The translations under genes were made by a program, and so were the position numbers. Shown piece after piece: positions 1 through 6,029 of a stretch of 8,962 nucleotides of DNA. Within the stretch, counting starts at the first letter, position 1. Each line of letters begins with the position of its first letter. This DNA comes from a halophilic archaeon J07HX64 (lineage in GTDB: Archaea > Halobacteriota > Halobacteria > Halobacteriales > Haloarculaceae), in NCBI GenBank assembly GCA_000416085.1, contig KE356579.1, positions 630,850 to 639,811 of the forward strand, in the 5' to 3' direction. Below the pieces are notes generated by a model. That model saw only the letters and a list, made by a program, of their open reading frames with translations. It had not been told where the DNA came from and ran no database searches.

Positions 1-254
1 CGACGAGAACACTCCCGACCACACGGGGGGGTTGCGACGGGGACACCCCGAGAACAGATTACGAGTCCGATCCTAAAGCCGCCGGCGAGCGTGACAGCAC
101 CGAACAACAGAGAGAGTCCGCTGGCAAAAGAGCAGAGACACACGAACCCGGCAACTACGACGAGGGACACCGATGTGTTGGCCGTGAGGACGACGAACCC
201 GACACCGGTGACACCGACAAGGGGAGGAACACCCCGACCGGCCCCGGCACCCAC
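1..254 (-). CDS. Possible partial small membrane protein, running off left edge
   Basis: Reading the minus strand from a GTG at 252-254 gives 84 codons without a stop to the window edge; an in-frame TGA lies just upstream of the GTG. The peptide is strongly hydrophobic, with stretches at roughly residues 11-27, 29-46 and 47-66 that could be membrane segments (for example SLVVVAGFVCLCSF near residue 30). I do not recognise a family. The reverse reading of the same codons is an open, hydrophilic, acidic frame ending at a TAG near 292, so the hydrophobicity may be only the mirror of a plus-strand frame. Third-position GC looks lower in both frames than in purK next door, which argues that neither need be coding. 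No clear TATA box or Shine-Dalgarno precedes the GTG. Held at low confidence. Confidence 0.25.
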   Translation of the reverse strand, partial: MGAGAGRGVPPLVGVTGVGFVVLTANTSVSLVVVAGFVCLCSFASGLSLLFGAVTLAGGFRIGLVICSRGVPVATPPCGRECSR

Positions 255-331
255 TGTTCACCCCACAACACAGTTGCCGGTTGGGAGTAGCCCCGAACGG
301 ACCTGCCGCTCGATGATGGGGAAAGCGACGC

Positions 332-338
332 GTATTTG
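332..338 (+). promoter_or_regulatory. Putative TATA box of purK
   Basis: GTATTTG is centred about 27 bp before the purK ATG and follows the purine-rich GAAAGCGAC, which could serve as a BRE. The spacing is what is expected for a leaderless or near-leaderless haloarchaeal transcript. The box is a weak match. Confidence 0.4.
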
Positions 339-339
339 C

Positions 340-360
340 CCCTCTCGCGGGAAGAGAGGG
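340..360. repeat. Perfect inverted repeat directly before purK ATG
   Basis: CCCTCTC (340-346) and GAGAGGG (354-360) form a perfect 7-bp inverted repeat with a 7-base spacer, ending one base before the purK start codon. If transcription begins at the ATG this would be a DNA operator over the start site; if there is a leader it would be a hairpin hiding the purine-rich GAGAGGG that could otherwise bind 16S rRNA. The sequence alone cannot decide between these. Confidence 0.5.
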
Positions 361-361
361 T

Positions 362-1504
362 ATGTCACACGTTCCCTCGGAGACAACCGTGGGTGTCGTC
401 GGGGGTGGACAGTTGGGCCGGATGCTGGGCGAGGCGGCCGCGCCGCTGGGTATCGAGATGGTCGTCTCGGATCCCACACCGGATGCCCCGGCAGCGCCGG
501 TCGTGGACGAGCAGGTCGTCGGCAACTTCGACGACGAGGAGACGATTCGGACACTCGCGGAGCGTGCGGACTCCCTCACGTATGAGATCGAACTCGCGGA
601 CCCAGATGTGCTCGAACGCGTCGGTGAGGAGACCGACACACCGGTCCACCCCCACCCCGAGACGCTGCGACTCATCCAGGACAAACTCGTCCAGAAGCGT
701 CGCCTGCGCGAGGCCGGGGTCCCGGTGCCCGCGTTCCGCGGGGTCGACTCTGTCGCCGACCTCCGGGGGGCACTCGACGACCTGGGCTATCCGGCGATGC
801 TCAAAGCCCGGGAGGGTGGGTACGACGGCCGCGGAAACGTTCCCGTCGAGTCACCCGCGGAGCTCGAACCGGCGTTCGAGGCGGTCGACGGCCCCGCGAT
901 GGTCGAGGCGTTCGTCCCCTACGACCGGGAGCTGGCGGTTATCGGCTGTGTCGGTGCCGGCGAACGGGAGACGTTCCCCGTGACCGAGACGGTTCACGAG
1001 GCGGAGATACTCAGACGGACGGTTTCGCCGGCCCGGACCGACGAGGCGACCCGCGAGCGCGCCCAGACCGTGGCAACGGATGTGCTCGATACTCTCTCCG
1101 GCCGGGGGGTCTACGGCATCGAACTGTTCGAGGTCGACGGCGAGATACTGTTCAACGAGGTTGCACCCCGCCCGCACAACTCCGGTCACTGGACAATCGA
1201 GGGCTGTCACACCTCACAGTTCGAGCAGCATCTCCGCGGTGTCCTCGGACTGCCACTCGGCACGACAGACCGGCGCGGACCAACCGCCTCGGCGAACATC
1301 CTCGGTGACGTCGAGCGCCGCCAGTCGGCGCGCCTCTCCGGCGTCGCGGAGGCGCTGGTGAGAGACAATCTCGCACTCCACTGGTACGGCAAACGCGAGG
1401 TGTATCAGCTCCGGAAGATGGGTCACGTCACACTCGTCGGTGACAGCGAACCGGCTGAACTGCTCGACCGGGTCGGGGCTGCCGTCGACGGACTGCAGTT
1501 TTAG
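362..1504 (+). CDS. purK: 5-(carboxyamino)imidazole ribonucleotide synthase (N5-CAIR synthetase)
   Basis: PurK uses ATP and bicarbonate to carboxylate aminoimidazole ribonucleotide to N5-CAIR in cytoplasmic de novo purine synthesis; PurE then rearranges the product. The protein has 380 residues, the normal PurK length, with an ATP-grasp architecture. The N-terminal VGGGQLGRML (residues 13-22) is the family signature; the ATP-grasp core includes KAREGGYDGRGN (148-159); the metal/catalytic stretch NEVAPRPHNSGHWTIE lies at 265-280, followed by SQFEQHLR and the C-terminal WYGK (341-344) and RKMGH (351-355). The ATG at 362 gives a normal N-terminus with the glycine-rich motif close to the start. 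In many haloarchaea purE lies next to purK, but here the next gene is convergent and no purE is visible in the window. The TAG stop overlaps the TAA of the downstream minus-strand gene. Confidence 0.96.
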   Translation: MSHVPSETTVGVVGGGQLGRMLGEAAAPLGIEMVVSDPTPDAPAAPVVDEQVVGNFDDEETIRTLAERADSLTYEIELADPDVLERVGEETDTPVHPHPETLRLIQDKLVQKRRLREAGVPVPAFRGVDSVADLRGALDDLGYPAMLKAREGGYDGRGNVPVESPAELEPAFEAVDGPAMVEAFVPYDRELAVIGCVGAGERETFPVTETVHEAEILRRTVSPARTDEATRERAQTVATDVLDTLSGRGVYGIELFEVDGEILFNEVAPRPHNSGHWTIEGCHTSQFEQHLRGVLGLPLGTTDRRGPTASANILGDVERRQSARLSGVAEALVRDNLALHWYGKREVYQLRKMGHVTLVGDSEPAELLDRVGAAVDGLQF

Positions 1505-1725
1505 TGCTCCTCGAGAAGGTCGTCGATCGCCTCGGAGACATCACCGTCTGCGCTCAGATCGAAGATATCGTCGAGCCCTGCCCGCTCCATCGCCATCTCC
1601 AACTCTAACATCGTAACATCCGTTGTCGCGGCCGCCTCGTTGAGACCGGCGTCGGTGAGCGCGTACAGCCCAACTGCTGTCGCCAGTTCACGATCCAACT
1701 CCTCAACCGAGTGCTCGACGGTCAT
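1501..1725 (-). CDS. Small UPF0175/HTH-like protein
   Basis: This 74-residue acidic protein begins MTVEHSVEEL. Residues about 10-50, with the pattern ELATAVGLYALTDAGLNEAA followed by a second helix, resemble the helix-turn-helix region of UPF0175-type proteins, which are often antitoxin-like or regulatory. The C-terminus is Asp/Glu-rich. That assignment rests on pattern resemblance only. No toxin-like partner such as a PIN protein is adjacent. The gene is convergent with purK and the two stop codons overlap (TAA complement at 1501-1503, purK TAG at 1502-1504), so their transcripts must overlap at the 3' ends. No Shine-Dalgarno precedes the ATG; an AT-rich stretch lies at 1723-1765, with a possible TATA (AAATACA on the minus strand) near 1757-1764. 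Confidence 0.7.
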   Translation of the reverse strand: MTVEHSVEELDRELATAVGLYALTDAGLNEAAATTDVTMLELEMAMERAGLDDIFDLSADGDVSEAIDDLLEEH

Positions 1726-1877
1726 ATATCTATCTGATTATCTACCATTGTCTTGAATGTATTTGAGTTGAGACTGACTGTATCTCGATCGAATATTTTC
1801 AGCAGGTCAGATACGGTTTCTCGGGTGGGGTCGAGGCGGTTGCGAGAGAACACGAGACGAGGAGTCGAACAGGGGGG

Positions 1878-3002
1878 TCAGCGCATCGCCGACTTGGCCA
1901 TCCGCTGCGGGAAGCCGGTGATCAGTTCCCACAGTCCACGCTTCTCCTCGTCGGAGCGCAGTCGGGCGCGGAGTCGCTGGCTGAATATCTCCACAGCCAT
2001 GATCAGGAGGAAGATACAGAACAGTGTTGCCATCAGCTCTGTAAAGTTGCGTTGAGCGCGCTGTGCAAACACGATACCCCCGAGTCCACCCGCTCCGAGG
2101 ACACCGACGGTCACCGCAGACCGGACGTTGATCTCGAAGATGTACAGCGTCCACGCGATAAACGAGGTTTTGACCTGACTCAGCATGCCGAAAAACACTA
2201 TCTGTGTACTGCCCGCACCGGTTGTCTGCATGGCCTCGATAGGCCCCTCCTCGAGCTCCTCGAGATCCTCGACGAACAGACGACCGAGATTACCGACAGT
2301 GTTGAGTCCGATTGCGAGTGTCGCCGGGACCGGACTGAGCGAGGCCAGCGGGACGAAGATGAGCGCCCAGACGATCGCCGGTATCGCACGTATAAACGAC
2401 ATTATCGCGCGGAAGATGAAGTTGAACGGGAACGGGGTCACACGCTCCGAGGCGAGTATGCTGAAAAGCAGTGCGAGTGGAAACCCAAGAAGCGTCCCGA
2501 CGAACCCCATCGCGAGGGTGATGCCGGCCTGCCCGAAGACGGTAAACACTCCGAGTTCGGTGACGAAAAACGCCCACAGATCGGGCGGCCACTGGAGCAA
2601 CAGCCCACCGACCTGGGGGTCGTACAGCAGATTGAGTTCGATTATGAAATCGATATACTGCCCGATATCGAGAAACGGCACACCTGCGTACGAGGTAACC
2701 GGAAAGTACGTCTCCAGTGCGTCGGCAAATGCCCCCCACCGGAGCTCCTGCTCGAACAGTGTTGTCGCGGCTGCCCCCTGGTACAGCAGGTAACCGACAA
2801 TACCGATGAGAGTTGTCAATCCGATCACACGCCGGCGACGGGTCAGCCGGATGTTTTCGAACTGTTGTCTGATGGATAGGCCGGACTGGTCGGACTCACT
2901 GTCGATGCTCCGTCCGGCTTTCAGCGTCTCGCTGTCCGGGGTCGTCCCCTCGACTCCGCCGTCGGGCGCTGCATCCTCGCTGGACCTCTCGTCCTCGCTC
3001 AC
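1878..3002 (-). CDS. phnE: Phosphonate/phosphite-type ABC transporter permease
   Basis: This is the inner-membrane subunit of an ABC importer, working with the PhnC ATPase and PhnD binding protein encoded just upstream. It has 374 residues. The first ~55 are hydrophilic and acidic, followed by a first membrane helix at about 59-76, a loop region, and the binding-protein-dependent transport core (about 150-342) with several hydrophobic segments. The cytoplasmic coupling (EAA) loop is visible at about 253-275: EGPIEAMQTTGAGSTQIVF, with the expected Ala-x-x-x-Gly spacing. The start is a GTG at 3000-3002 overlapping the phnC TGA by 4 bp (GTGA), indicating translational coupling. The long charged N-terminal tail is longer than in typical bacterial PhnE. 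The true substrate (phosphonate, phosphite or another oxyanion) cannot be read from the permease. Confidence 0.9.
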   Translation of the reverse strand: MSEDERSSEDAAPDGGVEGTTPDSETLKAGRSIDSESDQSGLSIRQQFENIRLTRRRRVIGLTTLIGIVGYLLYQGAAATTLFEQELRWGAFADALETYFPVTSYAGVPFLDIGQYIDFIIELNLLYDPQVGGLLLQWPPDLWAFFVTELGVFTVFGQAGITLAMGFVGTLLGFPLALLFSILASERVTPFPFNFIFRAIMSFIRAIPAIVWALIFVPLASLSPVPATLAIGLNTVGNLGRLFVEDLEELEEGPIEAMQTTGAGSTQIVFFGMLSQVKTSFIAWTLYIFEINVRSAVTVGVLGAGGLGGIVFAQRAQRNFTELMATLFCIFLLIMAVEIFSQRLRARLRSDEEKRGLWELITGFPQRMAKSAMR

Positions 3003-3784
3003 GGCGAAACCTCCGTTTCCTGGCTGCTGGCCGGCTCACTGTCGGGTTTCACGAACATCCCCTCGGTGTCGATATCACCGTATATCCTGTCGACAGCATC
3101 GATTGTGAGCTCGTCTCGGTAGCCGTCGAACACCTTCTCGCCGTCCCGGAGTCCGATGAACCGCTGGCCGAACTTCCGTGCGATATTCACCTGGTGGAGA
3201 CTGATAAACGTCGTGAGATCACGCCGTTCGGAGGCGTGCTGGAGATACCGCATCACGGCCTGTGCGCTTCCGGGGTCGAGACTGGCAACCGGTTCATCGG
3301 CCAGCAGCACCTCCGGCCGCTGGACGAGTGCCCGGGCGATACCGACCCGTTGTTGCTGTCCGCCGCTCATACTGCGGGCCTGTTGCTCGGCCTCGTCGAG
3401 GAGACCGACGGTATCAAGCGCCTCCAAGGCGCGCTCTTTCTCCCCGCGGTTCTGGAGCTGAAAGATACTCTCGAGGAGTCCAGCCTCGTGGATCCCCCCC
3501 GACAGTGCGTTCGAGTATGCGGTCATGTCGCCGATGATATTGTGCTGCTGGAATATCATCGCCACCTCGGGCCGGGGTGTGAGCATCGGTTCCTCGTCGA
3601 TAACAATCTCACCCGACGTTGGCGCGGCGAGTGCACTCAAACACCGGAGCAGTGTCGACTTGCCCGAACCGGAGACACCGAGGATCGCGACGAACTCGCC
3701 GGCCGGTACCTCGAACGAGACGTTGTCGAGCGCGACAGTATCCCCGAACGTTTTCCTGAGGTCGTTGACGACGATTTTTTTCAT
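2999..3784 (-). CDS. phnC: Phosphonate/phosphite-type ABC transporter ATP-binding protein
   Basis: The ATPase drives uptake through PhnE. From the ATG at 3782-3784 the protein is 261 residues and starts MKKIVVNDLRKTFGD. All nucleotide-binding motifs are present: Walker A GVSGSGKST (36-44), Q-loop in MIFQQHN (77-82), signature MSGGQQQR (139-146), Walker B VLLADEP (159-165), D-loop SLD (168-170) and H-loop His197. The C-terminal IGLRDGEKVFDG is characteristic of PhnC within the ABC superfamily. A longer reading starting at 3865 is possible, but it would overlap phnD and add 27 non-homologous residues. GGTGAG lies about 5 bases before the 3784 ATG and supports this start. There are 46 bp between it and the phnD stop. 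The last ~20 residues are an acidic/Ser-rich tail. Confidence 0.93.
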   Translation of the reverse strand: MKKIVVNDLRKTFGDTVALDNVSFEVPAGEFVAILGVSGSGKSTLLRCLSALAAPTSGEIVIDEEPMLTPRPEVAMIFQQHNIIGDMTAYSNALSGGIHEAGLLESIFQLQNRGEKERALEALDTVGLLDEAEQQARSMSGGQQQRVGIARALVQRPEVLLADEPVASLDPGSAQAVMRYLQHASERRDLTTFISLHQVNIARKFGQRFIGLRDGEKVFDGYRDELTIDAVDRIYGDIDTEGMFVKPDSEPASSQETEVSP

Positions 3785-3830
3785 CAGTCTCTCACCTTCG
3801 AGTGTAGTGGATTGGTGCTGTTTTGCGTCG

Positions 3831-5009
3831 TTAGCTACCGAAGTCGAGACCGATGTCGTCGGCAAACTGACCGATAGGATCGTAGTCCTCGACGGTCCCG
3901 TCGGTGATACCGCTGAACCACAGCTCGTTGTCCTCGAACTCGGTCCAGTCCTCGGCCTGAGCGTCGCTCAGGTCGTAGGCCGCCACCACGTCGTCCGCAA
4001 CCTCGTCGTTGTTGTAGTCCTCAAGCAACTGGTCGGGCAGGTCGAGTCCGAGTTCCTCGGCGAGATTGAACGCGTCGTGCACAAACTGCGACGGTTCGGC
4101 ATCGAGCATGAACTGGTCGATCTGGTCACGGAGGTCGTCGTCCCATCCGGCGTTCGCCAGGATCGGCGCCCGCGGCAGCGGCGGGGAGATTCTCAGCAGC
4201 TGCAACTGGGTGTCCGCCGTGCCGGCATCCGCGAAGTCCGGCGAGATCTCCGCCAGCGTATCTCCGTTCTCCGCGGAGGTGATCTGGTCCGCGGTGACGT
4301 GTTCGACCGTGACGAACGCGCCAGCACCGCCTGCGGCCACCTCACCGCCGACGACCTGGTTGACCGTGGTGTCGTGTGCGGTGGCCTGTACCCAGTCGAA
4401 GTCATTCGCGTTTCCGCCGTCGGGTGCGTTCCCGATATCGAGCCCCGCGTCCTGGAGCATCCAGAACGGTGCGACCCCGCCCGAGAGTGACGCGACCCCT
4501 TGGGTCGCCACGGTTTCGCCCTCGAGATCCCTCAGACTGTTGATTCCGTTGTCCTGCTGTGTCACCATCAGACTGAAGTACTTCTCCGCACCGAACGCCA
4601 CACGAAGCCCGACGACATCGATTGCGTCGCCGAGTTGTGGAACCGCGTTCGGTGAGGTGTCTGCGTACACCCGGTCACCCTCACCCGCTGCCTCGAGTTC
4701 CGACGCCGTGCCACTGTAGCTCGAGGTCTTGATACCGTTCATCACGACGTTGAACTCGTCCTCGATCGCGTTGAACAGCGGCTGGTACTGCGCCTCGATA
4801 TCGACCGACTCCACCGCGGGGTTCAGCACGAAGTCGATCTGTGCGGGATCCTCACTACCGCCGTTGTCTCCGCCGTTGCCGGTGTTGTTGTCACCACCGC
4901 CGTCGTCATCGCCACCAACGCAACCTGCGACGAACGCCGTGACAGATGCGCCCGCTGCAGTTAGAAAACGACGCCGTGTGTGTCGCCTGTTATCGCCTTG
5001 TTCAGGCAT
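3831..5009 (-). CDS. phnD: Phosphonate/phosphite-type ABC transporter substrate-binding lipoprotein
   Basis: This is the extracytoplasmic binding protein of the importer, 392 residues. The N-terminus has a Tat signal, TRRRFL at 11-16, then a hydrophobic stretch and the lipobox FVAGC with the lipidated Cys at position 30. It thus appears to be exported folded and anchored outside the membrane, the usual haloarchaeal arrangement. A Gly/Asp/Asn linker (31-55) precedes a periplasmic-binding fold of the PhnD family from about residue 57 onward (IDFVLNPAVESVDIEAQYQP, then Y/S-rich ligand-pocket region and EGETVATQGVASLSG near 165-180). As the first gene of phnD-phnC-phnE it is preceded by a TATA-like box at -27 and has no Shine-Dalgarno, so it is probably leaderless. 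No C-P lyase, phosphonatase or phosphite dehydrogenase gene is in the window, so the ligand is uncertain. Confidence 0.88.
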   Translation of the reverse strand: MPEQGDNRRHTRRRFLTAAGASVTAFVAGCVGGDDDGGGDNNTGNGGDNGGSEDPAQIDFVLNPAVESVDIEAQYQPLFNAIEDEFNVVMNGIKTSSYSGTASELEAAGEGDRVYADTSPNAVPQLGDAIDVVGLRVAFGAEKYFSLMVTQQDNGINSLRDLEGETVATQGVASLSGGVAPFWMLQDAGLDIGNAPDGGNANDFDWVQATAHDTTVNQVVGGEVAAGGAGAFVTVEHVTADQITSAENGDTLAEISPDFADAGTADTQLQLLRISPPLPRAPILANAGWDDDLRDQIDQFMLDAEPSQFVHDAFNLAEELGLDLPDQLLEDYNNDEVADDVVAAYDLSDAQAEDWTEFEDNELWFSGITDGTVEDYDPIGQFADDIGLDFGS

Positions 5010-5030
5010 CAGTTGTGGATGGGTGTAGAA

Positions 5031-5042
5031 CTAACATAATAG
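5031..5042 (-). promoter_or_regulatory. Putative phnD promoter (TATA box)
   Basis: On the minus strand CTATTATGTTAG is centred about 27 bp upstream of the phnD ATG, in an otherwise GC-rich setting. Its position predicts transcription starting at or near the ATG. It is flanked by two copies of AGTTGTGG on the plus strand (5011-5018 and 5041-5048), which could be protein-binding half sites. Confidence 0.5.
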
Positions 5043-5114
5043 TTGTGGTGTCTGAGCCTCTGTGCCAACTGTTTCCAGTATTCGTCGCTGTTACCCTGTT
5101 ATCGGCGTTTAGTA

Positions 5115-5134
5115 GTATATAGTCACACATAGTC
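5115..5134. promoter_or_regulatory. AT-rich motif with 10-bp near-repeat upstream of phnD
   Basis: GTATATAGTC (5115-5124) is followed immediately by ACACATAGTC (5125-5134), matching at 7 of 10 positions and so placed about one helical turn apart. It lies about 110 bp upstream of phnD. It could be a second TATA element for phnD with an ~80-nt leader, or a regulator site. No gene on the plus strand is positioned to use it. Confidence 0.25.
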
Positions 5135-5166
5135 TTCTGTATCCGGTGGCAGTCTGCTGGCCCTGC

Positions 5167-5184
5167 CCCGGATTACAGTCCGGG
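5167..5184. repeat. Short hairpin in phnD/MBL intergenic region
   Basis: CCCGGA (5167-5172) and TCCGGG (5179-5184) form a 6-bp stem with a TTACAG loop. It lies 3' of the hydrolase gene and 5' of phnD. No T-run follows on either strand, so a terminator role is not supported. Confidence 0.3.
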
Positions 5185-5207
5185 TACGAGCGTGACTCTC
5201 ATCTCGG

Positions 5208-5265
5208 CGATTAACTGTCTGGCAGGGAACTGTGACCGATTAGCTGTCTGTCGGAGGACTGTGAC
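5208..5265. repeat. 29-bp imperfect tandem repeat, two copies
   Basis: Unit 1 (5208-5236) and unit 2 (5237-5265) are exactly adjacent, each beginning CGATTA, containing CTGTCTG and ending ACTGTGAC. They match at 24 of 29 positions by eye. The pair lies in the 307-bp non-coding stretch between the hydrolase gene and phnD; the remainder of that stretch holds the phnD promoter region and two short inverted repeats. I found no third copy in the flanks. Confidence 0.7.
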
Positions 5266-5276
5266 CGGTGACCGGG

Positions 5277-5295
5277 TGTTCGTGGATGGCGAACA
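5277..5295. repeat. Inverted repeat just after the hydrolase gene
   Basis: TGTTCG (5277-5282) and CGAACA (5290-5295) form a 6-bp stem with a 7-base loop, beginning about 22 bp beyond the hydrolase stop codon on the minus strand. It may help define the 3' end of that mRNA; there is no T-rich tract to call it a terminator. Confidence 0.3.
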
Positions 5296-5316
5296 ACCGA
5301 CGTTCGTGGGCGCCGG

Positions 5317-5925
5317 TCACTCGTCGTACTTGGGCTCGCGCCGTTCGGCACGGCCGAGGGCGCGCTTGACGACGGCGCGCACGTCACCAGTGTAGCTGTC
5401 TCCGTGTCCGGCGTACATCCGGTCGACGGTCCCCGGAAGCCGGTCGAGTAACTCGCCGATGCTCTCGATGAGGCGTTCGCGTGACTGGCCGGGGTAATCG
5501 GTGCGGCCGAAACTTCCGTTATCGAAGGCACCGTCGTTGTAGACGACGACGTCACCTGAAAAGAGCGACCGGTCACCAACCAGTGAGATGTGGTCCCCGG
5601 CGTGACCGGGGGTGTAGACCACCTCGACGGACTCCGACCCGACGGTGAGTTCGTCGCCATCCTGCAGCGTGTCTGTCCGGTCGGGGTGGTCGCCGTGTGC
5701 GTACAGGTCGGCGTCGAACGCCGAGAGCACCGCGTCGAGTTCGCCGACGTGGTCGCCGTGCTGGTGGGTCAATATCACCCGCGAGAGGTCGTCGGTGTGC
5801 TCACGGATAGCCCCGACGACTCCGGGCATGGCGCCCGCGTCGACGAGTGTCGGTTCCTCGCCCAGCGCGAGGTACGCGTTGCAGGTAAACCCCTCCGCAT
5901 CCGCCGTGACGTTCGTTACCTCCAT
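5317..5925 (-). CDS. Metallo-beta-lactamase-fold metal-dependent hydrolase
   Basis: A 202-residue cytoplasmic protein of the glyoxalase II-like branch of the MBL superfamily. The metal-site motifs are all visible: THQHGDH (53-59, with His54, His56, Asp58 and His59), His108 in TPGHAGDH, Asp125 in LFSGD and His174 in YAGHGD, so a dinuclear zinc (or iron) site should be intact. The length is typical of haloarchaeal MBL-fold proteins without extra domains. The specific substrate cannot be told from the sequence; a thioester hydrolase (glyoxalase II-like) is a fair guess, since many are annotated that way. The gene is a single unit, divergent from grpE (104 bp between start codons). I see no clear TATA box on its side, only a weak GGCGAG about 10 bases before the ATG. 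The C-terminus is Arg/Lys-rich (GRAERREPKYDE). Confidence 0.88.
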   Translation of the reverse strand: MEVTNVTADAEGFTCNAYLALGEEPTLVDAGAMPGVVGAIREHTDDLSRVILTHQHGDHVGELDAVLSAFDADLYAHGDHPDRTDTLQDGDELTVGSESVEVVYTPGHAGDHISLVGDRSLFSGDVVVYNDGAFDNGSFGRTDYPGQSRERLIESIGELLDRLPGTVDRMYAGHGDSYTGDVRAVVKRALGRAERREPKYDE

Positions 5926-5999
5926 GTCTGGATACTCGCCCGCGTCCGGCTTGAACCTGACCCTGCCGTGCCGGTCGGGGTCACACCGATGTCGTTCGC

Positions 6000-6008
6000 T
6001 TTTTATTA
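6000..6008 (+). promoter_or_regulatory. Putative grpE promoter (TATA box)
   Basis: TTTTTATTA is centred about 26 bp before the grpE ATG at 6030 and is the only AT-rich run in this intergenic region. No Shine-Dalgarno precedes the ATG, so a leaderless transcript is likely. Confidence 0.6.
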
Positions 6009-6029
6009 CCGAAGAACCTGCACACAGCT

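Noticed and set aside
2052..2879. 275-residue plus-strand ORF
   Set aside because: It is antisense to phnE, rich in charged residues and lacking any family pattern; the long frame follows from high-GC codon bias of phnE.
3785..3865. N-terminal extension of phnC to an earlier start at 3865
   Set aside because: It would overlap the phnD 3' end by about 35 bp and add 27 residues unlike any ABC ATPase N-terminus; the start at 3784 has a Shine-Dalgarno and begins right at the beta1 strand.
3525..4490. 321-residue plus-strand ORF
   Set aside because: It spans the phnC/phnD junction on the opposite strand and mirrors their codons; both real genes have full motif sets.
5208..5265. CRISPR-like array
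   Set aside because: The 29-bp units are directly adjacent with no spacers and there are only two of them; no cas genes are nearby.
5192..5395. 67-residue plus-strand ORF over the 29-bp repeats
   Set aside because: It has no Shine-Dalgarno or promoter at the right spacing, runs into the antisense of the hydrolase gene, and the repeat unit (29 bp) is not a multiple of three, arguing against a repeated coding unit.
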